A stretch of 64,000 nt of DNA from JBELHR01 sp049606855 (GTDB lineage: Bacteria > Bacteroidota > Bacteroidia > Flavobacteriales > Flavobacteriaceae): positions 124,001-188,000 of the forward strand of contig JBMYVY010000001.1 in the NCBI GenBank assembly GCA_049606855.1, in the 5' to 3' direction. Below, in pieces: positions 32,854 to 41,571 of this stretch. The notes beneath the pieces are model-generated. The model did no database searches. It had not been told where the DNA came from and saw nothing but the letters and a program-made list of their open reading frames with translations. Positions within the stretch are counted from its first letter, which is position 1. Each line of letters opens with the position of its first letter. Position numbers and translations under genes: made by a program.

Positions 32854-35800
32854 ATGGGGTTAACAAAATTTTCAATAGAAAAGAATAGGATATCTCTAAC
32901 GTTACTCTTCGTTGTTGTAGTAATGGGGCTTAGTGTTTATCAGAGCCTTTCAAGAGATTCTATGCCACCCTATACAGTTCGTGTGGCAACCATTGTTACT
33001 CAATTTCCAGGTGCAAGTCCTGAACGGGTGGAGTTGTTAGTAACTGACAAGATTGAAAAAGTTGCTCAAGAATTACCGGAATTAAAAGAATTGAGTTCTA
33101 CTTCTAGAACAGGTATATCCATAGTCAATGTAACCTTAGTTGATCAAGTTAGACCAGAAAATTTGCAAGAAGTTTGGGATCGTCTTAGAAGAAAACTAGA
33201 CGACATGAAAGACTTACCCAAAGACATAGAGCCGTATTTAGATGATGAAGGTATTGGAGAAGTTTATGGTATTGTTTTAGGACTTACATCTGATGGGTAT
33301 TCTTATGCTGACATGAAGGATGTTGCGGATGATTTACGAGATGATTTAATCAAGTTAGATAATGCTGCAAAGGTTGAAATTGGAGGAATACAGGATGAAA
33401 GAATTTTTGTAGAGTTTGATAATGCCCGATTGAGCAGTTATGGTCTTACTTCTCAGAAATTACAAAGTATTATTAACAGCACAAATATTTTGAGTTCAGG
33501 TGGTCAAATTAACTTGGAGTCAGAACGAATTATACTTGAGCCAACCGGTAATTATAATTCTGTAAAGGATATTGAAAACACATTAGTTCCTGTTGGAGAT
33601 GGGTCTGAAGTAGTTTATTTGAAGGATATTACAAAAATCCAGAAAGGGTATATTGAGCCTGCAGAGCAAATTGTTGAGGTTAATGGTAAAAGAGCCATCT
33701 CACTTCACGTAACCTTGAAAGAAGGTGCTAATATTGTGAAGTTAGGGGAAGAGGTCAATATAGTAGCAGAATACTGGAAGGAAAGACTACCTATAGGATT
33801 AGAACTTCAAAGATTATCATCCTTAGATGTTTATGTTGATAATAGTATCAAAAATTTTATTTCAAACCTAATACAATCTATAGTCATTGTGTTACTGGTA
33901 ATGCTTATATTCCTTGGGGTTAGAACCGGGAGTATTATTGCCTCTCTTATTCCAATTGTTACCATAACAACGCTAATGATTATGGGCTTACTGAATATTG
34001 GTTTAAACCAAGTAACCTTGGCAGCCTTAATTATGGCACTCGGGATGATGGTTGATAATGGAATAGTTGTGGTTGAATCCATAATGGTTAAAATGGAACA
34101 AGGAATCGATGTTAAAAAGGCAGCAATTGATTCCGGTAAAGAATTATTTACTCCACTTTTAATATCAACATTAACTACTTCTGCAGCATTCTTGGCTTTC
34201 TTTATGGCTGAGTCTGTAATGGGTGATATTACAGGACCAATATTTGTGGTGATTTCAATTGCCTTATTAAGTTCATGGATAATTTCGTTATCGATCATAA
34301 CGCTTTTCTGTTATTTGTTTTTACAAGTACAATTAAAGGCTGAACCAAGTTTTATTGATCGACTAATTGATCGACTTAAGGTGCTTTATAAAGATTTAAT
34401 TGTAAAATCTCTGCACAGTAGAGTCAAAGTGCTCTCCTTTATTTTTGTCATGTTTTTTGTGTCCTTATTTGGGTTTAAGTTTATTGCCTTTGTGTTCTTT
34501 GCAGATTCAGATAGAAATATGATAACGATCGATATCAACCTTCCTCAGGGGACTAAAATTGAGTCTACAAAGGATTTGGTTAATCAGATTGATAGATTTA
34601 TGCAGGATTCTCTGCAAGTAAACGAAACTAGAACAGATGGAATTAATGATTGGTCATCTTATATAGGAAAAGGGCCCGAATCTTATGATTTAGGTTACAG
34701 TCCTGATGAAGCTAATTCAAGTTATGCCCATGTCCTTGTAAATACTTCAGATTTTTCTCAAAACAAGAGAATGATTGAAATCTTAGATGCATATTGTTTT
34801 TTGAATTTCCCAGATGCCGATATCAAGGTTGGTCCTTTAGGAGCGGGCGGGAGTGGTACTCCAATAGAAATTAAAATTCAAGGAGAAGAACCTGATATCT
34901 TAGCGCAATTATCTGAGCAAGTAAAAGGAAAGTTGGTTCAAATTTATGGAACTAAGAATGTAAAAGATGATTGGGGGCCAAAATCCAAGAAGTTTGTGAT
35001 TTTAATTGATCAATCATTGGCTCAATCAGCAGGAGTAACCAATCAAGATATAGCCACGTCATTACAAACGGTTTTGGACGGGTTTAATACGGGTGCATAT
35101 AGGGAAGAAGATAAGTCTATTCCTATTGTTATGCGTTCAAACGAATCACAACAATTGAGTTTAGAAGCTCTAGAAACTTTAAATATCTATGCTCAAAATT
35201 CAGGTTCTAGTGTTCCGCTGGCACAGGTAGCGAGAATTGTTCCTCAATGGCAATATGCCATGATTAGAAGGTTTGATATAGATAGAACAATTAATGTTTC
35301 AAGTGAAATAACAACGGACGGTAACACCTCTGCGATTATGAAAGAAGTATTGCCTTGGTTAGATGAAGAAAAGAAGTCTTGGCCCGACGGTTATGATTAT
35401 GTTTTGGGTGGAGATGCAAAAAACACCTCGGAAAATATGGGAGCAGTAATTAATTATCTACCTCTCTCAGGTTTTATTATTCTGTTTTTACTCATTGTTC
35501 AGTTTAATTCATTCAGAAAGACTGTAATCGTAATAACCACTATACCACTAGGTGTAATAGGGGTTGTAATAGGGCTTTTAGTATTTAATCAGCCGTTTGG
35601 GTTTATGCCGTTCTTGGGTGTAATCTCACTTGCGGGAATTGTTATTAATAATGCAATCGTTTTAATTGATAGAATTCAAATAGAAGAGGAGGAGCGGAGT
35701 AGTAGACAAGATGCTGTAATTATGGCATGTTTACAAAGATTCCGACCGATTCTATTGGCAACCTTTACAACAGTTCTTGGTATGATTCCATTGTACTTGA

Positions 35801-35964
35801 GTGGAGGAGCGATGTGGGAAGGTATGGCAGTAAGCATTATGGTTGGATTATTATTTGGTACCATAATCACACTTGTTTTTGTTCCAAGTTTATATTCTGT
35901 ATTCTATAAGATTAGTTACAAAGGCTATGAATTTAACGATGCTTTGTTAAAGGAAACTGATTAG
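32854..35964 (+). CDS. RND efflux transporter permease (HAE type)
   Basis: A 1036-aa inner-membrane pump with 12 transmembrane helices and two large periplasmic loops. The N-terminal helix segment is followed by QFPGASPERVELLVTDKIE, typical of the AcrB/MdtB-like class. Helix 4 carries LGMMVDNGIVVVESI: the first of the two AcrB proton-relay Asp residues (407/408) is kept and the second is Asn, as in several other RND subfamilies. Substrates (drugs, detergents, lipids) cannot be told. It works with the adaptor and TolC fusion encoded just upstream. Confidence 0.93.
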   Translation: MGLTKFSIEKNRISLTLLFVVVVMGLSVYQSLSRDSMPPYTVRVATIVTQFPGASPERVELLVTDKIEKVAQELPELKELSSTSRTGISIVNVTLVDQVRPENLQEVWDRLRRKLDDMKDLPKDIEPYLDDEGIGEVYGIVLGLTSDGYSYADMKDVADDLRDDLIKLDNAAKVEIGGIQDERIFVEFDNARLSSYGLTSQKLQSIINSTNILSSGGQINLESERIILEPTGNYNSVKDIENTLVPVGDGSEVVYLKDITKIQKGYIEPAEQIVEVNGKRAISLHVTLKEGANIVKLGEEVNIVAEYWKERLPIGLELQRLSSLDVYVDNSIKNFISNLIQSIVIVLLVMLIFLGVRTGSIIASLIPIVTITTLMIMGLLNIGLNQVTLAALIMALGMMVDNGIVVVESIMVKMEQGIDVKKAAIDSGKELFTPLLISTLTTSAAFLAFFMAESVMGDITGPIFVVISIALLSSWIISLSIITLFCYLFLQVQLKAEPSFIDRLIDRLKVLYKDLIVKSLHSRVKVLSFIFVMFFVSLFGFKFIAFVFFADSDRNMITIDINLPQGTKIESTKDLVNQIDRFMQDSLQVNETRTDGINDWSSYIGKGPESYDLGYSPDEANSSYAHVLVNTSDFSQNKRMIEILDAYCFLNFPDADIKVGPLGAGGSGTPIEIKIQGEEPDILAQLSEQVKGKLVQIYGTKNVKDDWGPKSKKFVILIDQSLAQSAGVTNQDIATSLQTVLDGFNTGAYREEDKSIPIVMRSNESQQLSLEALETLNIYAQNSGSSVPLAQVARIVPQWQYAMIRRFDIDRTINVSSEITTDGNTSAIMKEVLPWLDEEKKSWPDGYDYVLGGDAKNTSENMGAVINYLPLSGFIILFLLIVQFNSFRKTVIVITTIPLGVIGVVIGLLVFNQPFGFMPFLGVISLAGIVINNAIVLIDRIQIEEEERSSRQDAVIMACLQRFRPILLATFTTVLGMIPLYLSGGAMWEGMAVSIMVGLLFGTIITLVFVPSLYSVFYKISYKGYEFNDALLKETD

Positions 35965-35967
35965 ATT

Positions 35968-36651
35968 TTGAAAAAACTTTATCCTTATAGATTTGAACTA
36001 TTATTAATAAGTCAATTATTGATCTTATTTGGGGCATTGATTTTCGGAGCTTCAATTTATGATCGATGGATAAGTCCTTTTGTTTTTCAGTTAAACTTTT
36101 TCGTTGCACTTATAATGCTTCAAAAAAGAAAGAAACTTAGAAACTTTATGGGCTTTTTAGTAGTTATTACGACGTTTTTACTCGGTACAGTATTTCTAGA
36201 TGATGATTCAGACAATACAATTTGGATTATTCGAACATTTATCTATCTGATATTCTACATCATAGTTACATTAGAGGTCATCGTTCAAGTTTGGAGAATA
36301 AAAAAGATTGGCCTGAATTCATTAATGGGAATGATTTCAGGTTATATTAGTTTGGGTTTAGTCGGTTTCCTATTCCTCAGTTTGATTTACGCAATGGATT
36401 ATGAATCATTTAGTAATATTGGGAACGAAACAATGCACGATCTATTGGTTGTAAAGGAACGATTAATGTACTTTAGCTTTATTACATTACTTACCATTGG
36501 ATATGGAGATATTGCTCCAGTAAGTATGTTAGCTCAAAAACTTACAATATTGATTGGTCTGTCAGGCCAATTATACCTGACAATTATTACGGCCATTGTG
36601 GTAGGTAAATTTTTAAATCAGCATGGAGAAGTAGTAGAAGAGGAGTTATAA
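35968..36651 (+). CDS. Six-helix ion channel, probably K+ selective
   Basis: A 227-aa membrane protein with about six hydrophobic segments, a pore helix near 180-190 and the filter TIGYGD, as in two-pore/KcsA-like K+ channels. S4 lacks the Arg/Lys ladder of voltage sensors, so gating is probably not by voltage. It begins at TTG 35968, 3 nt after the RND pump stop; the next in-frame Met would delete two helices, so TTG is the likely start. Its place at the end of an efflux operon is unusual. It ends directly against the convergent gene at 36652. Confidence 0.85.
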   Translation: MKKLYPYRFELLLISQLLILFGALIFGASIYDRWISPFVFQLNFFVALIMLQKRKKLRNFMGFLVVITTFLLGTVFLDDDSDNTIWIIRTFIYLIFYIIVTLEVIVQVWRIKKIGLNSLMGMISGYISLGLVGFLFLSLIYAMDYESFSNIGNETMHDLLVVKERLMYFSFITLLTIGYGDIAPVSMLAQKLTILIGLSGQLYLTIITAIVVGKFLNQHGEVVEEEL

Positions 36652-38652
36652 TTAAAAACGTCTTCCACCACCACCTCTTATGGCACCTCTGCTGGTTCGA
36701 GGTTGCATTTGTCTTGTTTGATAGGATCTTTCAAAGGAACTTCTATTGAAATTCTGCCTATTATTTACGGACTGATTAGAGTTTGGTCGCGTCCAGTTTC
36801 CGTTATTGTTTCTTTTGTAAACATTACCGTTTCTATCGGTATAAATATTATTTGGTTTAGTGGAGCGATTTAAATTGGAATTGTTAACGCGGTTATATGT
36901 GCTTCGTTGAATTCCATTAGGTCGAGTTTTGTAAATATTACTTTGTTGACGTCCTTTTATATAACCGTTCGCATAACCTCTATTATAACCGTGATAATAA
37001 CCATGATTATATCCGTGATAATAGCCATGTCTATAACCATAGCGATATCCGGCAGGGCCCCAATAATAGGGACTGTGAAAAGCACTTACGGTCATCCATC
37101 CATAAGAAACTCCAAAAGTGAATCCCCATCCTGTATAAGGATTATAATGAACGCCGAAACCATAAGTTACGGGCCTTGGGTAATAATAGGGTCCATACCA
37201 TGGATTGTAATAATACCCAGTTCCATAAACAACTACCCCGTTATACACGTAAGAATTAAAGTATCCGGGAGTATAACCAACATATACTACATCCGGTGTG
37301 GAATCATAAATATATACGTATTTGACATTGTATACCGGAGAACTCGGTGGTATCGAAGCAACTTCCTCCGGTCTTTTATCAGAGACTTTCCAAGGTCCTT
37401 TTGGTTTTTTGGCTTCAAACCAAATCCCTTGATCAACACAATAAAATTTCCCATTAACCTCTATCACAGAACTGCTGGTGTTGATTGCGTAAGCCACTTC
37501 AGTTCCTTCAATTTGTTTGAATTTTGGATCGCCATCATAATGAACTTCACAAGTTGCTGTAGCACGGTCAACAATTGCCGTTTGTGGGACATATTGCGAC
37601 TCAATTGCCTCTTCAGCTTCTTCCGTACCGGGAATACTTACTCTAACTTCAGAAATCGCACTATCTTGACCAATATTCTTGAATGTACCAGGAAGTTCAT
37701 CGGGTTTTACAAAACTCCACGAATCGGACTTAAGAGTCTTTGATTTATACCAGCGACCATTTATCAATACATAATGATTTTGGTCATCGATATCTAATAT
37801 AACATCAGACTCCGTGTTTTTGACATAAAGCAACTGTGTATTTGAAACGGGTTCGTATTCAAAATCACCCTCACTAACTATAAGTTCACTGGGTGTATCG
37901 ACCACCAAAATGGCATCAATTTTCTTTGTAGTCGATGTATCTTTAACCACACGATCTTCGCTGAATTTTTCAATTTTTTTGGGTGCCTTACCAACCTTTT
38001 TCCAGCTACTCCCCAAAACCTCCTTTGATTCATACCAAGTTGAACCACCCTTCAAATAATACTTGTCTTTATTCTGTGCGATAAAGAACATCGAGTTTTG
38101 TAAGTAGCTTACACCTGATTCTTCATCAGTTTTAAATACGGGTTTACCATCTATCAAAACCAACATGGTTGGTTTCTTTTCGACAAAAATTTCAGGAGCT
38201 TCGGTGGATAAATCTTTTGAAGACTCTTTTACTTGTTGACTTAAATCCACATTAGCTTTAATTTGACTGAGCGGGACAGTCATCGTTGAAGCTTCAATTT
38301 TTGTAGTCAACTGGTTTATCAGGGTATTGATATCCTCCTCGTTCTTGGAATCAGGAGGGAATTTAATGTTTTTTATGTTTATTGAAATTAAGCTAACAGT
38401 ATCCTCATCATAATCACTCAATATTTCTGCGCTAAAGAACATTGCTCCAAATAATGGAGTTTGATCGGTTGCCTTTATAGACAAAGCTAATCTACCCGTT
38501 AATTTATTATCAGTTAAGCTGTCTAATTGTGGTTGGTAAAGTGTGATTTCTTGGTCACCTATTTTGGTTTCTCGCGGCCAAGTACTCTCATCTTGAGCGA
38601 AAGTAACCCCTGAAATCATTACAAATACTATTAAAATTAGACGCTTTATCAT
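36652..38652 (-). CDS. Secreted protein with WY-motif repeats and Tyr/Gly/His-rich tail
   Basis: A 666-aa exported protein (signal ending VTFAQ) of no function I can name. The N-terminal ~150 residues are unlike any family I know. Three copies of a ~35-residue motif with consensus YxxxxxxWYxSKxxxxxW then occur at about 205, 295 and 385, each followed by a Pro. A Tyr/Pro/Gly-rich region (YYYNPWYGPYYYPRP) and a tetrapeptide repeat of the form xxGY with many His follow, then an Asn/Arg-rich tail ending GGGGRRF. Repeat composition suggests an extracellular or envelope-associated, possibly metal-binding or adhesive, protein. It follows the protease gene by 1 nt. Confidence 0.75.
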   Translation of the reverse strand: MIKRLILIVFVMISGVTFAQDESTWPRETKIGDQEITLYQPQLDSLTDNKLTGRLALSIKATDQTPLFGAMFFSAEILSDYDEDTVSLISINIKNIKFPPDSKNEEDINTLINQLTTKIEASTMTVPLSQIKANVDLSQQVKESSKDLSTEAPEIFVEKKPTMLVLIDGKPVFKTDEESGVSYLQNSMFFIAQNKDKYYLKGGSTWYESKEVLGSSWKKVGKAPKKIEKFSEDRVVKDTSTTKKIDAILVVDTPSELIVSEGDFEYEPVSNTQLLYVKNTESDVILDIDDQNHYVLINGRWYKSKTLKSDSWSFVKPDELPGTFKNIGQDSAISEVRVSIPGTEEAEEAIESQYVPQTAIVDRATATCEVHYDGDPKFKQIEGTEVAYAINTSSSVIEVNGKFYCVDQGIWFEAKKPKGPWKVSDKRPEEVASIPPSSPVYNVKYVYIYDSTPDVVYVGYTPGYFNSYVYNGVVVYGTGYYYNPWYGPYYYPRPVTYGFGVHYNPYTGWGFTFGVSYGWMTVSAFHSPYYWGPAGYRYGYRHGYYHGYNHGYYHGYNRGYANGYIKGRQQSNIYKTRPNGIQRSTYNRVNNSNLNRSTKPNNIYTDRNGNVYKRNNNGNWTRPNSNQSVNNRQNFNRSSFERSYQTRQMQPRTSRGAIRGGGGRRF
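36961..37056 (-). repeat. Eight tandem 12-bp repeats in the Tyr/Gly/His coding region
   Basis: Eight consecutive 12-bp units, most beginning ATAACC or ATATCC on the plus strand, encode xxGY tetrapeptides (for example YHGY) in the secreted protein. Units differ at one to several bases. Confidence 0.8.
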
Positions 38653-38653
38653 A

Positions 38654-39682
38654 TTATTTCACTTTAATTACTTCAAATTTAACTTCCCCATCCCTTAAAT
38701 ATTTAAGCACATACGATTCTCCACTATTAAAACTTCCAATGAGTTGAGTAAGCTTCATAAAGTTTTCAGGTCTATCTAGTTTTACTCCACCAACTTCTAA
38801 AATAATGTCTCCCCCTAATAGAACTTCTTTGCCTTCGATACTTGCTTCAATATAACCCCCACGTAAACCTGCTTTGTAACCAAGACCTCCTTCGGCCACT
38901 TTAACAATCAACAAACCTGCTGATTGGGGCAGGTTGAAAACGCTAGCTAATTCTGGTGTTATAACGACAAATTCCATACCAGACCAGAATTTTTTACGCC
39001 CTAGCAATATTTTTTTAGCCACGTTGGAAGAGGCTCCAAACCCAATACCATCAAAACCACCACTTTCTGAAAGAATAAAACTTGCAATTCCTATTACTTC
39101 TCCTTTCATATTGTACATTGGCCCTCCTGAATTACCAGGATTAATCGATGCGTCAGTTTGAATGAATTCAACTTTAAGAAAGTGATCTGTTAAATCATCC
39201 TCCGGTTTAATTCTACCAGAAACAATACCTCTTGATAAGGTTTGTTCTATTCCTCTCGGTGCACCGATGACAAAAATATCTTGTCCAATTTCCATCAAAT
39301 CAGAATCTCCAATTTTAGAAACATGTTTGTCTTTTAATTGAAAGTCTCCAAGAATTTTAATTAAAGCTACATCTGCAACCGGAGATGAACTTAAGACCTC
39401 CGCGTTGTATTTGTCTCCATCCTTAAACTTAACAAATAACTTATCCGCAGAATGCACCACATGTGATGCGGTCCAAATTAATCCATCTTCAGAAATTAGA
39501 ACTCCCGACCCCAATCCACCGAATTCAGTCACTTGTTCTACTTGACCGGGTGCAGAGGGCAAATTGTTTAAAGTATTGATGACCACTACTGAACTTGATA
39601 CTTCTTTATAAAGCTTACTCAGTGTTTGCCCACTTGCACTAACCGCACAGAAGGCAACTAAAATTAATAATATACGTTTCAT
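38654..39682 (-). CDS. HtrA/DegP-like trypsin-family serine protease
   Basis: A 342-aa exported protein (signal ending SASGQ) with a trypsin-like domain carrying the catalytic triad: His in WTASHVV, Asp in VADVALIK and Ser in GNSGGPMY. A single C-terminal PDZ-like domain follows (LIVKVAEGGLGYKAGLRGG, GGDIILEVGG). Shorter than most DegP proteins and with one PDZ domain, it resembles DegS-type regulatory or quality-control proteases; the membrane anchor is replaced by a cleavable signal. Its start abuts the outer-membrane barrel gene with no gap, and the repeat protein follows after 1 nt, suggesting a functional trio. Confidence 0.9.
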   Translation of the reverse strand: MKRILLILVAFCAVSASGQTLSKLYKEVSSSVVVINTLNNLPSAPGQVEQVTEFGGLGSGVLISEDGLIWTASHVVHSADKLFVKFKDGDKYNAEVLSSSPVADVALIKILGDFQLKDKHVSKIGDSDLMEIGQDIFVIGAPRGIEQTLSRGIVSGRIKPEDDLTDHFLKVEFIQTDASINPGNSGGPMYNMKGEVIGIASFILSESGGFDGIGFGASSNVAKKILLGRKKFWSGMEFVVITPELASVFNLPQSAGLLIVKVAEGGLGYKAGLRGGYIEASIEGKEVLLGGDIILEVGGVKLDRPENFMKLTQLIGSFNSGESYVLKYLRDGEVKFEVIKVK

Positions 39683-40318
39683 TTATTGTTCAAGTTTGAA
39701 AATTAAACCTCCTCCTAGGTCCCAGTGCACAAGGGGTACATAGAAACTTGCACCACCACTAGCTCCTCCAGAGCCAAACCACAGACCTACACCATTGAAT
39801 TCCATTGGTAAGTTTAAGTTGGTATATAGTTTAAGCCCAATTCGATCTGATATAAAATACTTCACACCAGCTCCGAATACCATCGAAAAAGCCCAATTAG
39901 AGCCATAAACACCTGCTTTATCGAAATATCTGTTAGCACCAAGAGTAAATTTACCAAAAGGGAGAAAGTTTTCCTGTACCATAAATTCTTTTACTCCACC
40001 AATTTGGTAAGATTCCATACCGACATCAAAGGATTCGGGTTGTGAAAAGGCGCCATAACGAACAACTCGAGTATCCACTCTCATATAAGCCAGTTCTCCT
40101 TGTACCAAATCTCCTACACCAAAATTTAAAATGGCTCCGTAGGACATTCCGTCTTTTATGTCGAAATCTACGACAGTCCCTGCATATGTAAATCCAGTTG
40201 CAGTTCCTGAAAAAGTATAGCCAATAAAAGGATTAATTTCAATGCTCTTTTGTGCATTTAAAGTTAGACTAGATGCGATCATTATCAGTATCAAGCCAAG
40301 TTTAGAAGTTATTTTCAT
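39683..40318 (-). CDS. Outer-membrane beta-barrel protein
   Basis: A 211-aa exported protein with a signal peptide (ending LNAQK) and alternating beta-strand pattern typical of small outer-membrane barrels. Segments such as NPFIGYTFSGT, YGAILNFGVGDL and HWDLGGGLIFKLEQ (end) fit strands. No TonB or porin signature is present, so it is a general OmpW/OmpA-like barrel with unknown role. It is the first gene of a three-gene minus-strand operon with the HtrA-like protease and the repeat protein. No consensus promoter is found in the 130-bp gap shared with the divergent adaptor gene. Confidence 0.8.
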   Translation of the reverse strand: MKITSKLGLILIMIASSLTLNAQKSIEINPFIGYTFSGTATGFTYAGTVVDFDIKDGMSYGAILNFGVGDLVQGELAYMRVDTRVVRYGAFSQPESFDVGMESYQIGGVKEFMVQENFLPFGKFTLGANRYFDKAGVYGSNWAFSMVFGAGVKYFISDRIGLKLYTNLNLPMEFNGVGLWFGSGGASGGASFYVPLVHWDLGGGLIFKLEQ

Positions 40319-40448
40319 TTGGTAAGTTTTTATTATCTAAAATACTAAAATTCTGCCTGTGTTGTAAATACTTATAAGGTTATGTTAAAACTTTAACATT
40401 TTATAGGCTTTTATGTACATTGCGTCACATTTTAATCAAAACTATTTC

Positions 40449-41561
40449 ATGAAAAGACAGTTGATAATTATCGGTGCTGGTGTATTAATTTTAACCATTG
40501 CTTTCGGTCTTGCGGATTATATGATATCCAATGAACAAGATCGTCCAATTTCTAATAATCAATACATTAAAGGTGTTTATACAGAAGCATATGTTCCGAG
40601 CACTGTTCCTGTCGAAATAACCGAAAGTGGAAATCTTGTTGCCAAACATAAAGTAGATCTATTTTCTGAGGTTCAAGGTGTTCTTGAAACAAGTAAAAAG
40701 GATTTCAGAACAGGAGTAACCTTTGAAAAGGGTGAAATTATGTTAAAGATTAATGCAGATGAGCATTATTCAACTTTGTTGGCACAAAAAAGTATCCTAC
40801 AAAACTTGATTGCTTCTGTAATGCCTGATATTCGTCTGGATTATCCTGACTCTTATGAAGCTTGGAGTAACTACCTAAATCAATTCAATATTAATGAAGC
40901 GGTAAAGGATCTGCCGGAACCAGTTTCGGACAAAGAAAAATATTTTATTACGGGAAGAAATATATATTCTACGTTCTACAATGTTAAAAATTTAGAGGCC
41001 CGATTAGAAAAGTTTTATTTGAGGGCTCCTTATGATGGTGTTTTAACAGAGACCTTTGTAACAACTGGAACATTGGTAAGACCTGGCCAACGCATAGGTG
41101 AGTTCATTGACCCAACGGTATATGAACTTGCAGTTTCTGTAAATGCGAATTTGGCTAAGAACCTAATTGTTGGGGAGAAGGTTTTGCTTAAAAATTTAGA
41201 TGGAACTTACCAAACTTCTGGATTTATTTCGAGGATCAATGCAAAATTAGATATAAATACTCAAACCCTTCTTTGTTTCGTCGAAACTCGAGATGTTAAT
41301 TTAAAAGCAGGTATGTTTTTAAGAGCTGTGATTCCTGGAAGAAAGTTTGACAACTCATTTTTGATTTCGAGAAAACTATTGGTAAATAATGAGTCCGTTT
41401 ATATCGTTAAAGGAGATGTTCTTGATTTGGTAAAGGTAAATACCCTTTATTTCAATGAAGATTCAGTGATTATTTCAGGATTAAACAAAGGCGATCTTTT
41501 AGTTTCCAAGGCAGTTGCAGGAGCCTACCCAGGAATGAAGGTTAATCATTTAAATAAATAA
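40449..41561 (+). CDS. RND efflux periplasmic adaptor, second system
   Basis: A 370-aa membrane fusion protein with an uncleaved N-terminal transmembrane anchor (residues ~5-25), in contrast to the lipid-anchored first adaptor. Lipoyl halves (VAKHKVDLFSEVQGVLETS, FYLRAPYDGVLTETFV) flank a short helical part, then beta-barrel domains (LINGLNKGDLL-like end, here IISGLNKGDLLVSK). The reading frame extends 12 codons upstream to ATG 40413, but ATG 40449 starts the anchor. It leads a three-gene operon: adaptor, RND pump, TolC. Confidence 0.92.
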   Translation: MKRQLIIIGAGVLILTIAFGLADYMISNEQDRPISNNQYIKGVYTEAYVPSTVPVEITESGNLVAKHKVDLFSEVQGVLETSKKDFRTGVTFEKGEIMLKINADEHYSTLLAQKSILQNLIASVMPDIRLDYPDSYEAWSNYLNQFNINEAVKDLPEPVSDKEKYFITGRNIYSTFYNVKNLEARLEKFYLRAPYDGVLTETFVTTGTLVRPGQRIGEFIDPTVYELAVSVNANLAKNLIVGEKVLLKNLDGTYQTSGFISRINAKLDINTQTLLCFVETRDVNLKAGMFLRAVIPGRKFDNSFLISRKLLVNNESVYIVKGDVLDLVKVNTLYFNEDSVIISGLNKGDLLVSKAVAGAYPGMKVNHLNK

Positions 41562-41571
41562 TAAGAATTGT

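Noticed and set aside
33831..34298. 155-codon minus-strand open frame inside the first RND pump gene
   Set aside because: It lies wholly within a well-supported pump gene and its Ile/Thr/Ser-rich composition is the complement of membrane-helix codons.
36907..37743. 278-codon open frame on the plus strand antisense to the repeat-protein gene
   Set aside because: It mirrors the low-complexity minus-strand gene, is very rich in Ile, Ser and Thr, and shows no domain; it is a shadow of the real gene.
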